Positions 52,081 through 61,136 of a DNA stretch of 64,000 nucleotides are shown here, piece after piece; the stretch's first letter is position 1; every line of letters begins with the position of its first letter. The DNA comes from Streptomyces sp. L2 (GTDB lineage Bacteria > Actinomycetota > Actinomycetes > Streptomycetales > Streptomycetaceae), in assembly GCF_004124325.1 (NCBI RefSeq), contig NZ_QBDT01000001.1:4216001-4280000 (forward strand), given 5' to 3'. The notes beneath the pieces are model-generated. The model was not told the DNA's origin, ran no database searches, and saw nothing but the letters and a program-made list of their open reading frames with translations. Both the position numbers and the translations under genes were made by a program.

Positions 52081-53109
52081 TCAGCCGGGGACGTGGCAGT
52101 CGAAGGCGTGCAGGTACGGGTTGACCGGCTGGACCTCGTCGATGACGAGCCCGGCGCCGGTCAGCCGGCTCCGCATGCTGTCGGTGGTGTGCTTGGCGCC
52201 GCCGACGTTGAGGAGCAGCAGCAGGTCCATGGCGGTGGAGAACCGCATGGACGGGGTGTCGTCGACGAGGTTCTCGATGACGACGACCCGCGCGCCGGGA
52301 CCGCCGGCCCGGGTGACGTTGCGCAGGGTGCGGGCCGTGCTCTCGTCGTCCCACTCCAGGATGTTCTTGATGATGTAGACGTCCGCCTCGACGGGCACGG
52401 CGTCGCGCACGTCGCCCGGCACGATCCGCGCGCGGTCGGCGAGGTCGCCGCCCTCGCGGAGCCGGGGCACCGCGTTCTCCACGACGCGGGGCAGGTCGAG
52501 CAACGACCCCTGCATCACCGGGTACTTGTCCAGCAGGCAGGCCACGACGTGCCCCTGGCCGCCGCCGATGTCGGCGACCGACTTGGCGCCGGACAGGTCC
52601 AGCAGGGCGGCGACGTCCCGCGCGGACTGCTCGCTGGACGTGGTCATGGCCCGGTTGAAGACGTCCGCGGATTCGGGGGCGTCCTCGTTGAGGTAGGGGA
52701 AGAACTCCTTGCCGTAGAGGTCCTCCACGACGTTCTTGCCGGTGCGCACGGCCTCGTCGAGGCGGGGCCAGGCGTCCCAGGTCCACGGTTCGGTGCACCA
52801 CAGGGCGATGTCCCGCAGGCTGTGCGGGTCGTCCTCGCGCAGCAGCCGGGACATGTCGGTGTGCGCGAACGTGCCGTCCGCCTGCTCGGCGAAGACGCCG
52901 TAGCAGGACAGGGCGCGCAGCAGCCGGCGCAGCGGCTTGGGCTCGGCCTTCACCGTCGCCGCGAGGTCCTCGACGGCCATGGGGGTGTCCCCGAGGGCGT
53001 CGGCGACGCCCAGCCGGGCGGCGGCCCGCACGGCCGCGGCGCAGGCCGCCCCGAACACCAGCTCGCGCAGCCGCATGGGCGGCGGTGGGGCTGTCTCAGC
53101 GGCTCTCAT
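52081..53109 (-). CDS. O-methyltransferase (AdoMet-dependent, type II PKS tailoring type)
   Basis: A 342-residue enzyme. An N-terminal dimerisation/HTH-like domain (LRELVFGAACAAAVRAAARL, GVFAEQADGTFAHTDMSRLL) precedes the methyltransferase_2 domain with motif I SVADIGGGQGHVVACLLDKY, VQ-type LPRVVENAVPRL, VYIIKNILEWDDESTARTLR and the C-terminal MDLLLLLNVGGAKHT. This is the DnrK/TcmO/RdmB-type fold. It probably methylates a phenol of the pigment; it is not part of the eight canonical whiE genes. It is convergent with the operon; ATG 53109 follows GAAGGAGGCACGG. Confidence 0.9.
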   Translation of the reverse strand: MRAAETAPPPPMRLRELVFGAACAAAVRAAARLGVADALGDTPMAVEDLAATVKAEPKPLRRLLRALSCYGVFAEQADGTFAHTDMSRLLREDDPHSLRDIALWCTEPWTWDAWPRLDEAVRTGKNVVEDLYGKEFFPYLNEDAPESADVFNRAMTTSSEQSARDVAALLDLSGAKSVADIGGGQGHVVACLLDKYPVMQGSLLDLPRVVENAVPRLREGGDLADRARIVPGDVRDAVPVEADVYIIKNILEWDDESTARTLRNVTRAGGPGARVVVIENLVDDTPSMRFSTAMDLLLLLNVGGAKHTTDSMRSRLTGAGLVIDEVQPVNPYLHAFDCHVPG

Positions 53110-53174
53110 CTGCCGTGCCTCCTTCTTGGGGTTCTTGGGCTTGCGTCGGTCCACGAGCGGCAGCGACCTGGCGG

Positions 53175-54365
53175 TCAGCACAGGCCCGAAGGCTTGGACG
53201 CCCGGCACGAGTTGTGCTCGAAGGCGTTGTTCTTGCCGCTGGTGTCGCCGTTGACGAGGTCGGCGGGGGAGTTGCTCTCCAGCGTGTTGTCGCTGATCTC
53301 GTTGTGGTCGCTGGTGGCGCCGACGAAGCTCTTGAAGAGCACGATGCCGCCGGACAGCGGGGAGCTGCCCGCGTTGCCGGTGACCAGGTTGTCGCTGACC
53401 AGGACCTTCTCGGTGCCGGTCAGCACGATGCCGGAGCCCTGCAGGGCGGGCAGCCGGTCGGTCTTCGGGCACGACTTGTTGTTGCCGGTGACGCGGTTGC
53501 CGGTCACGGTGAGGTCGCCGGCCTTGGGCTTGTTCTCGTCGCCGACGACGAACACGCCGGCGCAGTTGCCGGTGATGGTGTTGTGGGCGACGGTGAGGTC
53601 GCGCAGCCGGCGGACGGTGATGCCGATCCGGTTGTCCTCGACCCGGTTGTGCTCGACGATCGTCTGCCCGGCGTCGGTGGCGCCCGCCTCCTCCTTGATG
53701 GTGTTGGCGAGGAAGATGCCGGCGTCGCCGTTCTCGCGGGCGGTGTTGTGCCGGAACACGCCGTGCACCGAGCGCTCCTGGGCGATGCCCCAGACGCCGT
53801 TCTTGACGGCGTTCACGTTGCGGACGGTCATGGTGTCCGTCGCCATGCCGAACACCCCGGTCCGGCTGAACCCGGTCACGGTCAGGTCGGCGATGGTGAC
53901 GCCCGCGACGTTCTTGTCCTTGGTGCCGACCACGCAGATGCCGTTGCCGCCGGCGGCGCAGCTCTTGGCGTCCTTGGCGGCCTTCGAGCCCTTGGTGTTC
54001 TTGGCGTTCTTGGCGGGCTTCTTCGTGGCGCTCGTGGTGTTGGTGCTGCTGGTGGTGCTCGTGGTGGCGGCGGGTTCGATGACGGTCCTCGGGCCCACAC
54101 CCCGCAGGGTCAGTCCCGGGGTCATCACCTTGACGCTCTCGTGGTAGGTGCCGGGGGCGATGAGGACGGTGTCCCCGGCCTTGGCGGCGTCCACGGCCTG
54201 CTGGATCGACTGACCCGGACGGACCAGGTGGAACGCGTGGGCGTGGCCCGGCTGCGAGGACCCGGCCGGCAGGCCGGCGGAGGCGGTGGCCGCGGGGGCG
54301 GCGCCCAGTGACGCGCCGAGGAGGGCGGCGGCACACACGAGATACGAGATGTGGCATTTCGTCAT
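53175..54365 (-). CDS. Secreted right-handed parallel beta-helix protein
   Basis: A 396-residue protein. The signal peptide (ISYLVCAAALLGASLGAAPA, then ATA) precedes a polysaccharide-lyase-like start (VRPGQSIQQAVDAAKAGDTV, LIAPGTYHESVKV), a Thr/Lys-rich insertion (TSTTSSTNTTSATKKPAKNA) and about ten beta-helix rungs (NRVEDNRIGITVRRLRDLTV, NTITGNCAGVFVVGDENK). The rungs are of the PL6/PbH1 type; catalytic residues were not identified. It may bind or cleave a polysaccharide, or act in the spore coat. It is on the same strand as and upstream of the O-methyltransferase gene. ATG 54365 from MTKCHISY. Confidence 0.85.
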   Translation of the reverse strand: MTKCHISYLVCAAALLGASLGAAPAATASAGLPAGSSQPGHAHAFHLVRPGQSIQQAVDAAKAGDTVLIAPGTYHESVKVMTPGLTLRGVGPRTVIEPAATTSTTSSTNTTSATKKPAKNAKNTKGSKAAKDAKSCAAGGNGICVVGTKDKNVAGVTIADLTVTGFSRTGVFGMATDTMTVRNVNAVKNGVWGIAQERSVHGVFRHNTARENGDAGIFLANTIKEEAGATDAGQTIVEHNRVEDNRIGITVRRLRDLTVAHNTITGNCAGVFVVGDENKPKAGDLTVTGNRVTGNNKSCPKTDRLPALQGSGIVLTGTEKVLVSDNLVTGNAGSSPLSGGIVLFKSFVGATSDHNEISDNTLESNSPADLVNGDTSGKNNAFEHNSCRASKPSGLC

Positions 54366-54532
54366 ATCGAGTACGGTATGACCGAGTCTGTCTCCGCCCC
54401 CCACGATCGGCCAACCAACGGCGTGTCACCCCTGGGCGCCCTCGCCCTCTCGCCCCCGTGCCCTCGCCCTCTCGGCCCACCGGGGCCGCCACCGGCCGGG
54501 CCGACGCCTCCCGTCCGCCGCATACTGGCCAC

Positions 54533-55198
54533 GTGGACCTGGTCATACGAACCCGGCGCGGCCTGCGCACAGCGGCGGCCTACGTCCGCAGCGCCCCCGG
54601 CACCTACCTGTGGCTGGCCGTCCTCTTCGTCACCACGGTCGCCCTGCACCACATGTCCCCGCAGTTCGAGCAGCACTTCCTGCGGCAGCGCTCGACCAAC
54701 ATCCACGAGCTGTCCCAGAACCCGGTCCGCGTCCTCGTGGCCAGCGCGATGTGGATCCAGGGCGGCCACTGGCTGCCGTACGTCCTGCTGTACACCGTCT
54801 TCCACGCCCCCGCGGAGCGCTGGCTCGGCACCGCCCGCTGGCTCGCCGTCTGCGCCTCGGCCCACGTCCTCGCCTCCCTCATCAGCGAGCTGGCGCTGCT
54901 GGTGGCGATACACGACGGCATGGCCCCGCACTCGGCGGTCAACACCCTGGACATCGGCGTCAGTTACGCCCTGGCCGGAGTGATGGCCGTCCTCACGTAC
55001 CGCATCCGCGCCCCCTGGCGGTACCTGTACCTCACGGCCCTCCTCGCCTACTACACCGTCCCCCTGGCCACCGACCGCACGTTCACCGACTTCGGCCACT
55101 TCCTGTCCGTACTGATCGGATTCGCCTGCTATCCATTGACCAGAGGCCCCGAAAAAGCACGGAATCCGAAGGAGACACCGGTCACCACCAGGGGTTAA
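54533..55198 (+). CDS. Rhomboid-like membrane protein
   Basis: A 221-residue protein with five to six hydrophobic segments. APGTYLWLAVLFVTTVALHH, WLPYVLLYTVFHAPAERWLG, WLAVCASAHVLASLISELAL and ISYALAGVMAVLTYRIRAPW-like stretches (the last reads VSYALAGVMAVLTYRI) fit the six-TM rhomboid-like topology. The catalytic Ser in GxSG is replaced, with GVSYALAG at the equivalent place and a His-containing GHFLSVLIGF later, so protease activity is uncertain. The function is unknown. GTG 54533. It is divergent from the beta-helix gene. Confidence 0.72.
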   Translation: MDLVIRTRRGLRTAAAYVRSAPGTYLWLAVLFVTTVALHHMSPQFEQHFLRQRSTNIHELSQNPVRVLVASAMWIQGGHWLPYVLLYTVFHAPAERWLGTARWLAVCASAHVLASLISELALLVAIHDGMAPHSAVNTLDIGVSYALAGVMAVLTYRIRAPWRYLYLTALLAYYTVPLATDRTFTDFGHFLSVLIGFACYPLTRGPEKARNPKETPVTTRG

Positions 55199-55208
55199 CG
55201 TCCCGCCC

Positions 55209-56633
55209 ATGAGCAGCTGGGCAAGCAGTGCGGTGGGTACGGCCGGCGCGGTCAACGGCGGCGTCTCGTTCTGGTACGCGGACGACGGCCTCCCCGCCGT
55301 CCGGGAACCCCTCGCCGGGGACGCGAGCGCCGACGTGGTCATCGTCGGCGGCGGCTACACCGGCCTGTGGACGGCGTACTACCTGAAGAAGGCCGCCCCC
55401 TTCCTCCGCGTCACCGTCCTGGAGCAGAAGTTCTGCGGCTACGGCGCCTCCGGCCGCAACGGCGGCTGGCTCTACAACGGCGTCGCCGGCCGCGACCGGT
55501 ACGCGAAACTCCACGGCCACGAGGCCGCCGTACGCCTGCAGAAGGCGATGAACGACACGGTCGACGAGGTGATCCGCGTCGCCGAGGCGGAGGGCATCGA
55601 CGCCGACGTGCACAAGGGTGGCGTCCTGGAGGTCGCCACCACTCCCGCCCAGCTCGCCCGGCTGAAGGCGTTCCACGAGCACGAGCTGTCGTACGGCGAG
55701 AAGGACCGCGAGCTGTACGGCGCCCGCGAGACCGCCGAACGCATCCGCGTCGCCGACGCCGTCGGTTCCGCCTGGACCCCGCACGGCGCCCGCCTGCACC
55801 CGGTGAAGCTCGTCAAGGGACTCGCGGCGGCCGTGGAGGCCCTCGGCGTCACTATCCACGAGTCGACGCCGGTCACCGAGATCCGCCCCAAGCACGCCGT
55901 CACTCCGTACGGCACCGTCCGCGCCCCGTACATCCTGCGCTGCACCGAGGGCTTCACGGCCGCCCTCAAGGGCCAGAAACGCACCTGGCTCCCCATGAAC
56001 TCCTCGATGATCGCCACCGAGCCGCTCACCGACGAGCAGTGGGCGTCGATCGGCTGGGAGGGCCGCGAGACCCTCGGCGACATGGCGCACGCCTACATGT
56101 ACGCCCAGCGCACCGCCGACGGCCGGATCGCGCTCGGGGGGCGCGGGGTGCCGTACCGCTTCGGCTCCCGCACCGACAACGACGGCCGCACCCAGCAGGC
56201 CACCGTCGAGGCCCTCCACGACATCCTGACCCGTTTCTTCCCCGCCCTGGCCGGCGTCCGCGTCGCCCACGCCTGGTCCGGCGTCCTCGGCGTCCCGCGC
56301 GACTGGTGCGCCACCGTCACCCTGGACCGCTCCACCGGCCTCGGCTGGGCCGGCGGCTACGTCGGCTCCGGCGTCGCCACCACCAACCTCGCCGCGCGCA
56401 CCCTCACCGACCTCGTCCAGCAGGACTCCGGCCAGTCCGGCCCCACCGACCTCACCGCCCTCCCCTGGACCAACCACAAGGTCCGCAAATGGGAACCCGA
56501 GCCCCTCCGCTGGCTCGGCGTCCAGTCCATGTACGCCACCTACCGCTCCGCCGACCAACAGGAACGCCGCCACCCCAGCACCACCTCCTCCCGCCTCGCC
56601 CAGGTGGCGGACCGGGTGTCGGGCCGCCACTGA
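55209..56633 (+). CDS. FAD-dependent amine/amino-acid oxidase (DadA-like)
   Basis: A 474-residue flavoprotein oxidase. The N-terminal Rossmann loop is ADVVIVGGGYTGLWTAYYLK and the FAD adenine site RVTVLEQKFCGYGASGRNGG has the conserved GxSGRNGG of the PuuB/DadA group. The C-terminal FAD segment is LGWAGGYVGSGVATTNLAAR. The group includes gamma-glutamylputrescine oxidase and D-amino-acid dehydrogenase. The substrate is not resolved. It starts 10 bp after the rhomboid-like gene, so is probably co-transcribed. ATG 55209. Confidence 0.87.
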   Translation: MSSWASSAVGTAGAVNGGVSFWYADDGLPAVREPLAGDASADVVIVGGGYTGLWTAYYLKKAAPFLRVTVLEQKFCGYGASGRNGGWLYNGVAGRDRYAKLHGHEAAVRLQKAMNDTVDEVIRVAEAEGIDADVHKGGVLEVATTPAQLARLKAFHEHELSYGEKDRELYGARETAERIRVADAVGSAWTPHGARLHPVKLVKGLAAAVEALGVTIHESTPVTEIRPKHAVTPYGTVRAPYILRCTEGFTAALKGQKRTWLPMNSSMIATEPLTDEQWASIGWEGRETLGDMAHAYMYAQRTADGRIALGGRGVPYRFGSRTDNDGRTQQATVEALHDILTRFFPALAGVRVAHAWSGVLGVPRDWCATVTLDRSTGLGWAGGYVGSGVATTNLAARTLTDLVQQDSGQSGPTDLTALPWTNHKVRKWEPEPLRWLGVQSMYATYRSADQQERRHPSTTSSRLAQVADRVSGRH

Positions 56634-56704
56634 AACCCCCGATCCTAGGCACGGGTTGCGTACGAGAAGGCACGAGATGGGGCCCGGCTTCGCGCTGTGG
56701 TTCG

Positions 56705-57958
56705 TCAACTGCCCGGGGCGGAAGTCCCGGGCTCGCACAACGTGGCATCACTGGCGGTGATGTCGCGTTTGCGTTCAGCCCCGGCCCGCGGGCGTGGGGC
56801 AGGGGCCGTTGGCTGGGCCCCGCTTCGCCACAACGTCCACGCGCGTGCGCGGATGTTGCGGGAGCCGTTCCGGTCCGCGTGATCAACGAATCCGCAGGTC
56901 CGGCACGCGAACCAGGCTTGCGAGACCCGGTTCGCCCTGTCGATGTGCCCGCACTCGGCGCAGGTGCGAGAGGTGTACGCCGGATCGACATACACCACCG
57001 GCACCCCCGCCCGCCGGGCCTTGTACGCGATGAACTGCCCCAGCTGGGCGAACGCCCAGCTGGAGTGGGTGGCCCGTTGGGGCTTTCGAAGCCGTACCCG
57101 CTCCCGGATGCCCGTCAGGTCTTCGAGGGCGATTCCGCGACCGGTGCGTTCAGCCTCGGCCACCACATGTTTCGCGATCTTGTGGTTGATGTCCCTGGCC
57201 CGCCGCGCCTCCTTACGGCGGCGTTTCTTCAGTCGGCGCTTGGCGGACGGGGTGTTCTTCTTCTGCAGCTTGGCGCGCAGGCCGCGCTCGCGAGTGCGGA
57301 TCCTGTTGAGGTCGCGCCCGGCCATGATCTGCCCGTCGGAGGTCGTGGCGATGTTCACGATCCCGAGATCGATCCCGAGGAAGTCCACCGGATCGGTGTT
57401 CAGGGGCGTCTCCGGGACGTCGCAGGTGGCGTTCAGGAACCACTTGCCGTCCCGGCAGATGAGGTCGGATTCGCCCTTGCGGTGCAGCACGAGTGTGGCC
57501 AGTTGTTCCGGTGCGGCGGTGAAGGCCACGTTCTTCATCCGGCCGCCGGTGGTCCAGAGCGACACCGCGCGTTCCGCGATCTGCCAGGAGAGCATCCGGT
57601 CGTCGAACGGCTGCGCACCGCAGGGCCGGAAGACGACGGGCTTCCCCGTGGCATGGCGATATCGGGCCGAGCCGGGACGGCCAAGGCATCCTGACTTTAG
57701 GTTCGCCCTGAGCGTGGCGTAGGCGTCGCAGGTCTTCTTGATCACATGCTGGGCCGCCTGGGCGCCCAAGCTCCAACGCGACTTCACCTGCTTGTAAGTG
57801 CCCTTGCGTAGGGCGAAGTTCTTGAACTCCCCACACTCGAAGGCAACCTCACTCACCCACGTGGCCGCCTCGTTGCAGGCACGCAGGGTCGCCTCCAGAG
57901 CCGCCGCCTGCACGGGCGTCGGCAGCAGCCTGACCTGCACCACCAGCTTCACGATCAC
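56705..57958 (-). CDS. TnpB (IS605/IS200 OrfB family), apparently intact
   Basis: A 417-residue RNA-guided nuclease ancestor of Cas12. The N-terminus VKLVVQVRLLPTPVQAAALE is typical. The RuvC-I Asp is in VDFLGIDLGIVNIATTSDG, RuvC-II Glu in GIALEDLTGIRERV, the zinc ribbon in CAECGHIDRANRVSQAWFAC and CRTCG, and the RuvC-III Asp in DHADRNGSRNI. The C-terminus is a proline/arginine tail. There is no TnpA gene nearby. It starts at GTG 57958 or 57952. The right side contains CCCGGGACTTCCGCCCCGGG (minus strand, ~56722-56740), which could be the transposon end and part of an omega RNA. The lone TnpB may have kept a genome-associated role. Confidence 0.88.
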   Translation of the reverse strand: MIVKLVVQVRLLPTPVQAAALEATLRACNEAATWVSEVAFECGEFKNFALRKGTYKQVKSRWSLGAQAAQHVIKKTCDAYATLRANLKSGCLGRPGSARYRHATGKPVVFRPCGAQPFDDRMLSWQIAERAVSLWTTGGRMKNVAFTAAPEQLATLVLHRKGESDLICRDGKWFLNATCDVPETPLNTDPVDFLGIDLGIVNIATTSDGQIMAGRDLNRIRTRERGLRAKLQKKNTPSAKRRLKKRRRKEARRARDINHKIAKHVVAEAERTGRGIALEDLTGIRERVRLRKPQRATHSSWAFAQLGQFIAYKARRAGVPVVYVDPAYTSRTCAECGHIDRANRVSQAWFACRTCGFVDHADRNGSRNIRARAWTLWRSGAQPTAPAPRPRAGAERKRDITASDATLCEPGTSAPGS

Positions 57959-58132
57959 CGAGCCTAAACACCTATACGACACTCCACCGCACGTTCCGCA
58001 GTCACCACCCCATCGAGTGAAATCCGCGCTCCGAGGGCGAAGGACCCGGCCACTATGCGGCCGGACGTACAAAGTGAGATGCCGGGGACGGCCCGCTCGC
58101 CCAGCTGGGCCGGTCACACGACTGAGCGGTGC

Positions 58133-59734
58133 TCAGGGCACCGGTTCCGGCATCGGGGCGTCCGTCGGGGCCTCGTGTTTCGGGGCCTTCGCGGTGACCA
58201 TCAGGCCCGCGACCAGGCCGGCCAGCAGCATCACGGCCGCCGCCCACCAGATGGCGACGGTGTAGCCGTGCACCACGCCCACCGGCACGACCGTGGCCCG
58301 GTCGGCCGGATTGTGCAGGTGGGCGGCGATGTACGCGGCGCTGCTGGTGGTGGCGATCGTGTTGAGCAGGGCCGTACCGATGGAGCCGCCGACCTGCTGG
58401 GCGGTGTTGACGGTCGCCGAGGTGACCCCGGAGTCGCGGGGCGCCACCCCGGCCGTGGCCGTGGCGAACACCGGCATGAAGGTCAGGCCCATGCCGAGGC
58501 CGAGCAGGAGCAGCGCGGGCAGGACCTCGGTCGTGTACGACGAGTGGACGGTCATCCGGGTCAGCAGGAGCAGGCCGCCCGCCGCGAGCAGCATCCCCGG
58601 CACCATCAGCAGGCGCGGTGCCACGTGGTGCAGCAGCCGGGCCGAGATCTGCGTGGACCCGATGATGATCGCGGCCGTCAGCGGCAGGAACGCCATGCCC
58701 GCCCGGACCGGCGAGTAGCCGAGGATGACCTGGAGGTAGTAGGTCATGAACAGGAACAGGCCGAACATGCCGATGATCGCGAGCATCATCGTCAGGAAGC
58801 AGCCGGAGCGGTTGCGGTCCCGGACGATGTGCAGCGGCAGCAGTGGGCTCGGCGCCCGGTTCTGCCACCACACGAACACGACGAGCAGCAGCACACCGGC
58901 CGCGAACAGCGCGAGCACCAGCGGGTCGGTCCAGCCGCGGGGCTGGGCCTCGCTGAAGCCGTAGACCACGGCGACGAGCCCGCCGCAGCCCAGCAGCGCA
59001 CCGGGTACGTCCAGCCGGGCCTCGCGGTGGCCGGGGCGGTCGTGCAGCAGCGAGAGCGCGCCGAGGACCGCGATGACGGCGATCGGCACGTTGACGTACA
59101 GGCACCAGCGCCAGTTCAGGTACTCGGTGAGCAGCCCGCCGAGGATGAACCCGATCGCGGAGCCGCTGCCGGCGAGGGCGCCGTAGATCCCGAACGCCTT
59201 GCCACGTTCCCGGGGGTCGGTGAACGTCGTCGTCAGCAGGCTGAGCGCGGACGGCGCGAGGACGGCCGCGAAGACGCCCTGCAGCGCACGCGCCCCGAAG
59301 AGCATGCCGGAACTGTTCGCCGCGCCGCCGATCGCGGAGGCCACGGCGAAGCCGATGAGCCCGATGACGAAGGTGCGTTTGCGCCCGGCCAGGTCGGCGA
59401 TCCGGCCGCCCAGCAGGAGCAGGCCGCCGAAGGCGAGGGTGTAGGCGGTGATCACCCACTGGCGGTTGGCGTCCGACATGCCCAGGTCGTGCTGCGCCGA
59501 GGGGAGCGCGATGTTCACGATCGTCGCGTCCAGGACGACCATCAGCTGGGCGAGGGCGATGACCACCAGCCCCCACCAGCGATGGGGATCGGCTCCTCCG
59601 TCCCGCGCCGCTCCGGCGGCATCCGCGGGCCCGGTGACCCCGTCGACAGATTCACCCGTTCGGCCGATTCTCACCTGGCCAGAAGACCACGAATCGGTAC
59701 ATATCGCCTCCCCGCTCGACCGGCGCCTGGTCAT
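58133..59734 (-). CDS. MFS exporter, DHA2 (EmrB/QacA) family
   Basis: A 533-residue 14-TM drug exporter. VVIALAQLMVVLDATIVNIA is motif D1-like with the conserved LDxTIVNVALP signature, GGRIADLAGRKRTFVIGLIG is motif A, and ALQGVFAAVLAPSALSLLTT and GSAIGFILGGLLTEYLNWRW follow the DHA2 motif C pattern. It probably exports an amphipathic drug or a cluster product. ATG 59734 (MTRRRSS) is used; a later start near residue 45 (WWGLVVIALAQ) would remove a 45-residue hydrophilic N-terminus. It lies 110 bp downstream of the desaturase-like gene on the same strand. Confidence 0.9.
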   Translation of the reverse strand: MTRRRSSGEAICTDSWSSGQVRIGRTGESVDGVTGPADAAGAARDGGADPHRWWGLVVIALAQLMVVLDATIVNIALPSAQHDLGMSDANRQWVITAYTLAFGGLLLLGGRIADLAGRKRTFVIGLIGFAVASAIGGAANSSGMLFGARALQGVFAAVLAPSALSLLTTTFTDPRERGKAFGIYGALAGSGSAIGFILGGLLTEYLNWRWCLYVNVPIAVIAVLGALSLLHDRPGHREARLDVPGALLGCGGLVAVVYGFSEAQPRGWTDPLVLALFAAGVLLLVVFVWWQNRAPSPLLPLHIVRDRNRSGCFLTMMLAIIGMFGLFLFMTYYLQVILGYSPVRAGMAFLPLTAAIIIGSTQISARLLHHVAPRLLMVPGMLLAAGGLLLLTRMTVHSSYTTEVLPALLLLGLGMGLTFMPVFATATAGVAPRDSGVTSATVNTAQQVGGSIGTALLNTIATTSSAAYIAAHLHNPADRATVVPVGVVHGYTVAIWWAAAVMLLAGLVAGLMVTAKAPKHEAPTDAPMPEPVP

Positions 59735-59844
59735 GGCTCCAGCACCTCCTTCTCCACACGTCGCGGGCTCGCGCTCCCGGGTTCCCCGGTGACGAGGGCG
59801 ACTCCTGCCGTCTCCGGTGACGTCAGGCACGCCTGAGGGTGACC

Positions 59845-61005
59845 TCAGGCACGCCTGAGATCGAGGGCGGCCCGGCCGAGGATCAGCGACACGGCGGTGA
59901 CGGCGCTGTTGAAGGACACCTCCGACAGCACACCGGGCGCCGCGACCTCGTCCCCGGCGAGATACACCCCGTCGCCCCGGTCGACCGCCGGCCGGTCCCG
60001 CCAGCTGCTGCCCGGCAGGTCCACGGCCCCCGTACGCCCGCTCGCCACCGACTCCCGCCGCCACACCACCCGCTCCCGCCACCCGCCGAACCCGAGGTCG
60101 AGCAGCTCCTCGGCCCGTACGACCCCGTCCTCGCGCCCCTCGCCCGGCCCGACGGGAATCTGCCCCTGGACCAGCTGCTCCCCGTCCGGCGCGAGGGACC
60201 GGTCCTGCGCGGTGAACCGCTCGATCCACCCCGGCGCGTCCAGATCGGAGACGACGAAGGCGTCCCCGCGCCGGGTGCGCAGGGCGAGATCGACCAGAAC
60301 CGTCCGTCCCCCGATCCAGCGCAAGGAATCGTCGCCGAGCAACCGCCGGGCGGAGGCCAGGGAGGTGGCGACGACCACGGGCGCACCGGCCGGCACCTCG
60401 TCGACCCGCGCCAGCGTCTCGATCCGCACGCCCAGGTTCCAGGCCCGCGCGGCCATACGGTCGATCACGCTCGCCCAGCCCCCGAGCGGGTAGTGCGCCT
60501 CGGGCGGCAGCGAGGCGGCCCGGCGCAGCCGCTCCTGCACGAACGCGGCGGACAGCGCACCGGGGTCGTGGTGGAACAGGGCCACGGCCGCGTAGTTGGC
60601 GGCGGCCCGAGCCCCTTCCTCCCCCGCGATCCCGGTGGCCCAGCTCAGGAAATCCCGGTCGACCGGCGCCCGCTCGACCCTCCGGCGCAGCAGCTTCAGC
60701 ATGGCGAACGGCGGGGTACGACGCAGCACCCCGTGGTGCCGCAGCCGGAACCGGCCGGCCTCCAGCGCCGGCACCCGCCCGACCGGCCCGACCAGCTCCC
60801 GCTGCCGCAGCCACGCCCAGTGCGGGCCGCGGTCGTAGAGCGCGTGCGGCCCCTCGTTCGTCCGGTACGGCCCCGGCGAGGTCCGGGCGCGGCCCCCGAG
60901 CGTGTGGTGCGCCTCGTACACGGTGACCTTGGCGCCGGCCTCGGCGGCGGTGATGGCGGCGGTGAGTCCGGCGAACCCGCCGCCGACGACGGTGATGCGA
61001 TGCAT
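59845..61005 (-). CDS. FAD-dependent oxidoreductase, phytoene-desaturase/amine-oxidase-like
   Basis: A 386-residue flavoprotein. ITVVGGGFAGLTAAITAAEA is the dinucleotide loop, VTVYEAHHTLGGRARTSPGP contains the E...GGR..T motif of the amine oxidase/desaturase family, and the C-terminal GDGVYLAGDEVAAPGVLSEV is the FAD-binding end. It is short compared with typical phytoene desaturases (~490), so the substrate domain is reduced. Possible roles are desaturation or oxidation of an isoprenoid or amine; no carotenoid genes are near. ATG 61005. It is divergent from the pentapeptide gene. Confidence 0.82.
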   Translation of the reverse strand: MHRITVVGGGFAGLTAAITAAEAGAKVTVYEAHHTLGGRARTSPGPYRTNEGPHALYDRGPHWAWLRQRELVGPVGRVPALEAGRFRLRHHGVLRRTPPFAMLKLLRRRVERAPVDRDFLSWATGIAGEEGARAAANYAAVALFHHDPGALSAAFVQERLRRAASLPPEAHYPLGGWASVIDRMAARAWNLGVRIETLARVDEVPAGAPVVVATSLASARRLLGDDSLRWIGGRTVLVDLALRTRRGDAFVVSDLDAPGWIERFTAQDRSLAPDGEQLVQGQIPVGPGEGREDGVVRAEELLDLGFGGWRERVVWRRESVASGRTGAVDLPGSSWRDRPAVDRGDGVYLAGDEVAAPGVLSEVSFNSAVTAVSLILGRAALDLRRA

Positions 61006-61136
61006 GGCCTGAATCCCTCCTGGGCGCTTACGCATCTAGACCGCCCGACCCCACCGAAACGTGACATCGCCTACCCGCCTGAAGGAATCTCCGCAGGCCA
61101 CAGCGGATTGTCAGTGCCGAAGGGCACGATGACCCC

